Source of the DNA: Monosporascus cannonballus
Taxonomy: Eukaryota; Ascomycota; Sordariomycetes; Xylariales
DNA: 40,836 nt
Assembly: GCA_004154925.1 (NCBI GenBank)
Contig: QJNS01000416.1
Location: forward strand, 1 to 40,836
Reading direction: 5' to 3'
Below the pieces are notes generated by a model. That model worked only from the letters and a program-made list of their open reading frames with translations, made no database searches and had not been told where the DNA came from. Positions 34,236 through 40,836 of the stretch are shown here, piece by piece. Position numbers and translations under genes: made by a program. Numbering within the stretch: position 1 is the first letter of the stretch; each line of letters opens with the position of its first letter.

Positions 34236-35265
34236 TCAAAGTTTAGGTACGTGTTCAATGTATCTACTTATGCTAGAAAGAAGAGAAATTGGGTCATTAG
34301 TCCCATATGTTGAGCTTTGATAGTACAATGAACGCCCATTTGCTTTTTCAGCTTTGCTGAGTTCACTTACCCGTTGCAAAGCCACGTAGACTCGGTTTCC
34401 AAAGAAACGATTTAAAAGAGCTGCGGGCAAAGGTTTACGAAGGATCGGTAAATAGTTCTGGACGAAGAGGAGGGAGGGTGAATTCATATAACGGCCGTAG
34501 AGAAACAGACCTAAGGGGATTTTCAGTCGTATGTTGCGACTTCCGGTTCTGTGCAGCAAGCGAAGACAGATATACCCCCACTATAGCTGCGACCAACGCC
34601 TATATGTATATCACATGTGATGTGCCTCGATGGAAAATTAGAGGCCTTGAGAACTGGGGCTCGCCCATGTGCTCTTTTATGACACACAGTTCAAGCCTAC
34701 TATTAAACGCTCCCTCAAACCATTTCAAAATAGTATTTCACCCAGCCGTCGATCTTCCAATGTCTCAGCGGCTTTGTGCGCATAGCAACCGCTGTCTGTT
34801 CAAAGGGCTGCTGAAAGTTCTGCTAGAGGCAGCAGCTATTGTTCGATCAGTTGCCGTCGTTCCACGAGGGACTTAGGTAATCGCGGCCTTCTGATAATCG
34901 GTTACCGTGAGATTCTCTCTGCTATACGCCAAACCAAGCGCAGTCATCGGCCTCTCTAAGCTCCTCCCCCACCATGGCCACGAGCATAGGATTCTCACGT
35001 TATTCCGGAGATACCAAGGCTCCTCGAAACAATCGAGATAGCACCACGGCCAACGCAGCTCACATAACATTCAACCAGTTCCGACTACCTATGTAGATGT
35101 TGGCCACCAGCACAACAAGGGCATTAAGCGGCGTTGCTCTGGGTTACTCCAAACCTTCCTAGTTGGCATATTCCGGTTTCGTGGCGCTCTAGGATCTACC
35201 GGGCTCACATTCCTTAGACGGTAGGATAACTCCCCAACTGTCTATTCATCTTTATATTACCATCG

Positions 35266-35300
35266 TCATCGTCATCATCATCGCCATCATCATATCGATG
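35266..35300. repeat. CAT/ATC triplet microsatellite (imperfect)
   Basis: A run of CATCGT, CATCAT and CGCCAT triplets forms an imperfect ATC-type repeat in the gene-poor arm. It is an ordinary simple repeat. Confidence 0.8.
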
Positions 35301-36843
35301 GCATTTATACCAGCGCGTTAAGAGTCGTTGACGGTGCCTAGGAATCTCAAGAGCAAGCGAGTTCCGAGATCCACCCACACTCTTTTCTTGCAGAGGTCAC
35401 AGCCAGCCCACTTTGGACTGCAACCCCTCGCCACCCCGGTTTCCGCGCTGGGCACCCCCGCACTTTGAGGGTGCTGCAAATACCCTGTGCTGTTGATCAC
35501 TAGCTTTTTGGTGGTATAACGAGGCCCAGCAGCCTCAGATTCGAATTTTCAATTATTTAGGTGGTGGTTGGATTAAGTAGTAGACGCGTCTGGCTGTTAT
35601 CCAATTTTCTAACCTTCGGTCTCGGGGTCTTTCGCGTCGGCTCTATCTTGAATTACTTCGTAAGGAAAAAGTCATAATTGTGAACAGTAGCACAAGGGAG
35701 CGACCTTGCATAAGGCGTACGGTTTGGGTTACGGAGGCGGCTTTCGAGGGAAACACCCCTGCTTGGGAAAACAGCATTAAAAGACATTTCCTACGTCAGA
35801 CTCCGGCGTTAGTGCCAGCCAATTGATCGTCACAGACCCCCCCTCGTGCTTGGCATCCATCATGAAGGTTAAAGGTTCACGAGTCTGTCAGGCTTTAGCC
35901 AACAATCGGGCTGGACGGGCGATCCGAGCTTCGACGGTGGGTCCTATATGAGAAGCTCGTGACCAATCTAGCCATCGCAAGAGGATCTAGCTAGGAGCTT
36001 ATTCCGAAACTAATCTAGCCGCCGAGCCTCTTACAGAGCTTCAATCGATCCATCAGCCGACCGTACATGCTCGGCTGTTGTCAGGAACATTCAAAGGCAA
36101 CTCGTTCAAATTCTGTGGAACTGCTGTATAATTAACTAGAGCTGCATAGCGACAGCAGGTGCCTTGACAGCAACCCATGTCGTACCGAGATGTGGATATC
36201 TGAGCAAACCTGGGTTCGGCCGAGTCCCTATGTGGGCTCCTCTTCCCTGGGTACAAGCATCCGTTCACGTACCCGAGGTACCCTTTAAAAATAATGGTCA
36301 TGGGACCCTTTTTCTAGACGCTAAATCAGAAAGTTTGAAGTTCAACGTATGCGAAAGGGGGTTGCTCTGAGGGGACCCATGGACGAGTCAGCGCGCGCGT
36401 GATCGATCACACGGAGTACCTTACTTTGATTCTTGGCCGTCCGATGCTGTGCGATATCCGCTTTGACAAGAGGCCGTTGGGATATAACTCCGTTCAACGG
36501 CATGTCCAATTTGACGAGACTTGGGGCGCATCCAGCTACGACGTTATACAACCCGATCTTGCCCCTACGAAGAAGCTGGCCCTGACGATTCGGTAACTCT
36601 CTCTCTCTTTTTTTTATTTTTTATATGGGCCACTTCTAACCAGCTCAAGCCTTAAATACAAGTTTTTATTATACCGCCTATAACGAGCTCTGCTAAGGTC
36701 ACCGGCACTTGCCGAATCATCCCTATAGAGAAGCTGACGACTCGCCGATTTGCTGCCCGGCAGCCAACTACTCGGGTAGCTCTTTTTCAAAAGTCGGCAT
36801 TCAGGGTCTTACAAGGAGCTCCCTGGCGCCAAATTGATAAGAG

Positions 36844-36901
36844 GCACATGCATTATGGCTTCGTCGATTGGTGCACATGCATTATGGCTTCGTCGATTGG
36901 T
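36844..36901. repeat. Perfect tandem duplication, 29-bp unit x 2
   Basis: The unit starts GCACATGCATTATGGC and ends TCGATTGGT; two identical head-to-tail copies occupy 36844-36872 and 36873-36901. Identity over 29 bases in otherwise diverged DNA means the duplication is recent or an assembly artefact. Confidence 0.95.
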
Positions 36902-39900
36902 GGCACTGGCAGTTATATAATTAAATCCAATCGGCCCACCAGGTCGAATCGGCAATTCGACACCCTTGGAATCAATCCTGAGCTGGAGTCTGTGGTGCAG
37001 AGCTGAAGGCGTTCTGGCGGTTGGGGCGACTGCGTGCTGGTAATAGCTGATTCCCTGTCATCCAAACGCCCAAGTTAGTAGTGACCAGGGTTAGCAGTAA
37101 TAAGGGCTAACAGGGCAGGTTAGGTAGGTACTTCGTAAAGCTAGCCCTCCCCTTCTGGCTCTTAAGGCACAACCACAGCTGGCCGTACAGCAGTACTCTA
37201 CATTATGGAAAGTCCCGCACGATACGCCCCAGCTAGGTTGACCTCGCCGAATCGTTAACTGACCCGAGCTAAGTGCCTCTCGGCAGCTCCACCGACAATT
37301 ATCCATGTCACCGGAAAATCAGCAACAAGGGCAGTACTCACCTAGCTTTTAACATCTGGTTTGTGCCTGATAGCGACCGTAACAGCGATGGTAGGGTTAG
37401 CTTAAGGTGGGGGTTTGTTAGTTAAGGTTAGGGTTAGGTCTCGGGGGGCTTGGGGCCGGCTAGAGGCGCTTTATCCGTGTATATGGCCTCGATATAATGG
37501 TGTTGCGGTGATACTGTGGTTATGCCCAATGGCGGCCATGTTAATAGTAATAATGTTTAGTGGTGATGGTAAATGGCAAAAGTACCAGCCTTACCCTAGC
37601 AGCCGCCTAGTTGCTCATTATTAGGTAGCTTATATAGCACGAAGGGTATTAGCGGCGGGGTGCTTTGTAGCATTTAGTTCGGGTTAATAAACGATTCGGC
37701 AAGGTTAACCTAGCTGCGTCGGGTTGTCCAAGGTCCTGAAATCCAATAGCCTGGTCTGGTACAACAACACATTCGCACGTGAGTGTTAATGCATGGCCAA
37801 GCTTCCTTCCATTGGGACTTGGGTAGTTCCACATGATGCGCAGAGTTTCGTTCAGGACCCTACGAGAAAGTATAGACCAGCCAACCTATCGCGTTGTCCC
37901 TTCAGGGCATGCATATGGGCAAGAAGCCGTGAATCAAACGCGTTGGCCGCGCTGTGCCTGGCTTTCTCGCAAACGCCTACTAGCTCCCTCATGATTGGGC
38001 CACATTCTTAATCGCGTCCCGAATGTCCCTATGGGCATCCTACTACTGTACGTAGACGCAAGGGTACGTTTCTGTCCAAAGGTCAGCGTGCATGATCATG
38101 ATGCACGATAACATGCCCTTACGCTTATTCGGCTACATGAGTATAGAGTGACAGCAAGTTGCAATCGGCTATGCATCGTTACGCAAGTGATTATGTAGGT
38201 TTAGTCGGCGGGATGCAGAAGTCTATTCTCCCAGATGTGAAGGCAGTAGTTCTTCCTCTGGCAAGGGGTGGCAAGAGGGCCGAGGGCTTGGGTATCAGAG
38301 TCTACGTCGTCGACGACCTGTTCGACATCTAACCCTGGGCGCCGACTTCGATTAGAGAGACGGAGCCGACATCCCTCGCTTATGCCGGTCGCTAGCGCAT
38401 GCGTATCCTGCTCAAGTAAGCAGCGGTATATGGTATATACGGGCGTGGAAGCAGCAACCGAGCCTCAACGGTGGTTCGGCGGGCACATTGGTTAGCCCTA
38501 ATACCGCATGTTTTAGACGTCGCTACGAAATCTTGACGCCGGGCTCACCGGCCGGGAGACAGGAAAACAGTTATGTCACGTATCGACGTCAACCAAGGTA
38601 TCTACCTAGTTTATACCTAAGCTAGCTGTGAGTTGAATATTTCTTAATTTAATAGCCTATTATCACAGATTCTGCGCACATATGCCAATGTTGTCGGTAC
38701 TCTCATAGCTTTGGATACCAGTGGCTCTCCTTTCTGCTTATGCCGGTGGTGTTCGGGCCGAGTTGCTTTTCCCTCTCCCCTAGACCACGGCTGCCCGCAA
38801 GCATGCCGTCCTTCAAGCCCAGTCCCACCTTCTATCGATCTCGGGCTCAAGTCCTCTATTGTTTCGAACAAAGCAGGACCATCATCTTTGCTCCACAGGC
38901 TTTCCCATATCTGACACGGCGCTCCTGGCACTTTTAACTCGAAGCATTAGTATGTTGCGCTACCAGAGGCTCCAACGTTACACTATGGTAGGACAAGCCT
39001 TGCCCATAGCCGTTTTACTTGCCCAATTTATGCATCGCATCGCTCTATCCGGCCCTGGCACTTAGCTCAGACATTTTCCGTTACGCCGTCACGACATCCA
39101 AGACTTCGGCGCCAGTGTAGGCGTCGAGACTTTGCCGATATCACCTGCCTCAGGGTATAGGTTTAGATGTCAAAGTTGACTCTAGCAGATCCCTGCCTTA
39201 TCTAGTAGATAGTAGGATATCTACTAGGGCTTTCGTTCATTCGTGTGATGCATCTTAAGGCAAGTTACTTGGATCCCTCTGCTGTCGGCCAGCTCAGCTC
39301 AGACAATTAGTTGAAAGCGGAAATAAGTCAAGTAGATATAACATGGTGTGTGCAATGTGAGGAAATAAACCACGTAGGGTATCCTATGCCGGTTGTCAGC
39401 TAACTGGGGCATAGATGAATCCCTTGGATTGAACCTGACCTCGCCGCCCCAGCCGCATGATAGGCGTATCTCAGGCTCGTACAGTCTATTATATCTTATG
39501 GTCTCCCCGATAACTTTGAAAGGCGCAACAACCTTTTTGATAGACAGACGACGCTTATAATATGAAATTCAGATCCTGTTTTCGTCCGCCCCAAACACAA
39601 ACCACTTTCGCATACTGGCCTTCAGTGTGCCCTGACACCGACAGAATAGGGCGGCTTCTCTGCAGCTATCCTCCTACGGCATTATCTTATAAATGGGAAT
39701 TGTCACGGGCTTATCTTATCAGGCTTACCCCTGGAATCATGTCTCAGGGGGGCTACAGCTTCTGATGCGACTTGCAATGCGATGCAAAATAAGTTGAGTA
39801 TTCCCCTATTGGATCAACCCTGTGTGCGCCCTCAATAAGCTCTGGTAAATTGACTTGGATCGAGTTATATTCTGACTCCGGAAGCCCTCTGCATCCTCCA

Positions 39901-40410
39901 AACTCTTGTGTGTTCTTTGGGGTCAGAGACGCAGTGCCTCCTATCGACTGATGGGTAGATACTGTCTATGGACGATGTCCAACAGCTTTGATCCCGCATT
40001 CGATTTTAGGCTTCTCGTTTACATGTCATGTTTCCCCAGACCATGGTTTGCTTCAGCCAAAAGATCAACGCATATTGAGCGCTCTGGGACGAGTTCTACA
40101 GACGTGTCGAGCGAGTTGACTTATACCGCTGTCCCAGTTCGAAGTACAACGTTCGGTTTGCCGAGATCGTAGGTCTCGACATGGTACTGTGCCTTGTGTC
40201 GCACCACACCATCCGTTATACCCGGTCGTATTGTCGAAATTTACAACAGCCAGGAACTCTCCGAGCAGCACTCTGGGGACGGCTAGCGGCCTTCAGCCTG
40301 AACGAGTGATTCACGCCTGGAAGCACTGGAGGATGCGTAAAGAGCACTTGATGAAAAGAGACTGATACATCATCGTGCACTTGGAAACGTGCGATTCTCA
40401 TGAATAAGCC

Positions 40411-40437
40411 AAAAAAAAAAAAAAAAAAAAAAAAAAA
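40411..40437. repeat. A27 homopolymer
   Basis: Twenty-seven consecutive A residues end 12 bases before the P450 exon. On the sense strand of the P450 gene this is T27 directly after the donor site of the intron. Confidence 0.97.
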
Positions 40438-40449
40438 TTAGAGACTTAC

Positions 40450-40764
40450 GCCTCCGGTGACCCAGTGCCCGGCGACCTGCTCGCCCGCGAACGGCACGAC
40501 GCGCACGAGGCCCGACACCAGGGGCGGGTAGAGTCGCAGCGATTCGTTGAGGACCGCCAGCATGTACGACAGCTTGCCGACGGAGCTGATGGTGATCTCG
40601 TCGGCGCTGGCGAAGGCCGAGCGGACCTCGCGGTTCAGCTTCTCCAGGGCGTCCGGGTGCGTCAGGAGGAGGTAGGTGGCCCCCGAGAGGGTCGTGGCCG
40701 TAGTTTCGGAGCCGCCGAGGACCAGGATGAACGCGTTGGCCCCGAGCTGCTCGAATGATAGATT
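40450..40764 (-). CDS. Cytochrome P450 (CYP65-like), single internal exon, partial
   Basis: This 105-codon exon is bounded by an acceptor (CCACCTAG) at 40765-40767 and a donor GTAAGT at 40444-40449. It carries the P450 I-helix oxygen-binding motif GGSETT, in the stretch FILVLGGSETTATTLSGATY. It also carries the K-helix ExxR (ESLRLYPP) and the following VSGLVRVVPFAGEQVAGHWVTGG. The wording resembles fungal CYP65 enzymes (isotrichodermin C-15 hydroxylase type), which often work in secondary metabolism, so the class is inferred. The substrate cannot be told. The 5' exons lie beyond the right edge. The heme-binding exon (FxxGxRxCxG) should lie to the left but I could not find it in the following kilobases. 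Confidence 0.85.
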
Positions 40765-40836
40765 CTAGGTGGCGAGAAAATAGGTTTTAGCCGCCCGGTA
40801 GTGATGGTGACGGCGATGGCGATGGTGGATATATAT

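Larger units (their letters stand above)
34236..40449. other. Gene-poor region
   Basis: More than 6 kb has no gene I can name on either strand. Open stretches are short (at most about 130 codons), lack coding-like composition and match no domain I know; no transposase or reverse-transcriptase motif was seen. It holds an ATC/TCA-rich triplet patch at about 35266-35300, a perfect 29-bp tandem duplication at 36844-36901, telomere-like TTAGGG units near 37425-37438 and an A27 tract at 40411-40437. Two weak open frames (38171-38332 plus; 38644-38931 minus) could be relics. Decayed transposon DNA is possible but unproven. Confidence 0.5.

Noticed and set aside
34478..34876. Open frame of 132 codons in the gene-poor arm
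   Set aside because: No start context, splice pattern or domain; composition is unlike the genuine genes of this window.
40216..40401. Continuation of the P450 (missing C-terminal exon) on the minus strand
   Set aside because: Translated all three frames; no PERF/PERW or FxxGxRxCxG motif and one frame stops early. Not supportable as P450.

Overview
The window is nuclear DNA of a filamentous ascomycete (Pezizomycotina, most likely a Sordariomycete). The genes carry short introns (about 50-250 bp) with GT-AG borders, often preceded by a CTAAC-like branch site. Coding parts are GC-rich at third positions. The products are fungal housekeeping proteins, including a 375-residue actin. There are no operons and no bacterial signals.

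Layout, left to right. (1) A GC-rich scrap at the left edge that may be a minus-strand exon. (2) TOM40 (minus, 696-1860). (3) A 6-phosphofructo-2-kinase with a mutated bisphosphatase site (plus, 3812-6009). (4) A WW-domain protein with one apparent missing base (plus, 6787-8201). (5) A USP-family deubiquitinase with a CYLD-like cysteine box (minus, 8635-11373). (6) Mitochondrial ribosomal protein uL5m (plus, 13249-14470). (7) The Hsp70 exchange factor FES1 (minus, 14714-15538). (8) Actin (plus, 17660-19167). (9) A mitochondrial GGQ release/rescue factor (minus, 19783-20744). (10) A small serine-palmitoyltransferase activating subunit (plus, 21732-22279). (11) Elongator subunit ELP2 (minus, 22648-25496). 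(12) Cap-binding protein CBC1 (minus, 26135-28694). (13) GSK-3 kinase (minus, 30372-31842). (14) About 8.6 kb with no recognisable gene. (15) One exon of a CYP65-like cytochrome P450 (minus, 40450-40764) running off the right edge.

The genes do not form one pathway. Several serve mitochondrial biogenesis (TOM40, uL5m, the GGQ factor) or basic RNA and protein handling (CBC1, ELP2, FES1, the deubiquitinase), but their closeness looks like ordinary fungal synteny rather than a cluster. I rebuilt exon borders by hand from splice signals, reading-frame continuity and family knowledge, and every multi-exon model except the deubiquitinase 5' end and the phosphofructokinase 5' end closes in frame.

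The points most worth a second look are: a stop-free 63-bp intron in GSK-3 whose retention would add 21 residues; the His-to-Ala change in the phosphofructokinase; two likely single-base frame breaks (WW gene, phosphofructokinase 5' end); the orphan P450 exon next to an A27 tract; and the gene-empty right arm. I found no convincing new multi-gene system.
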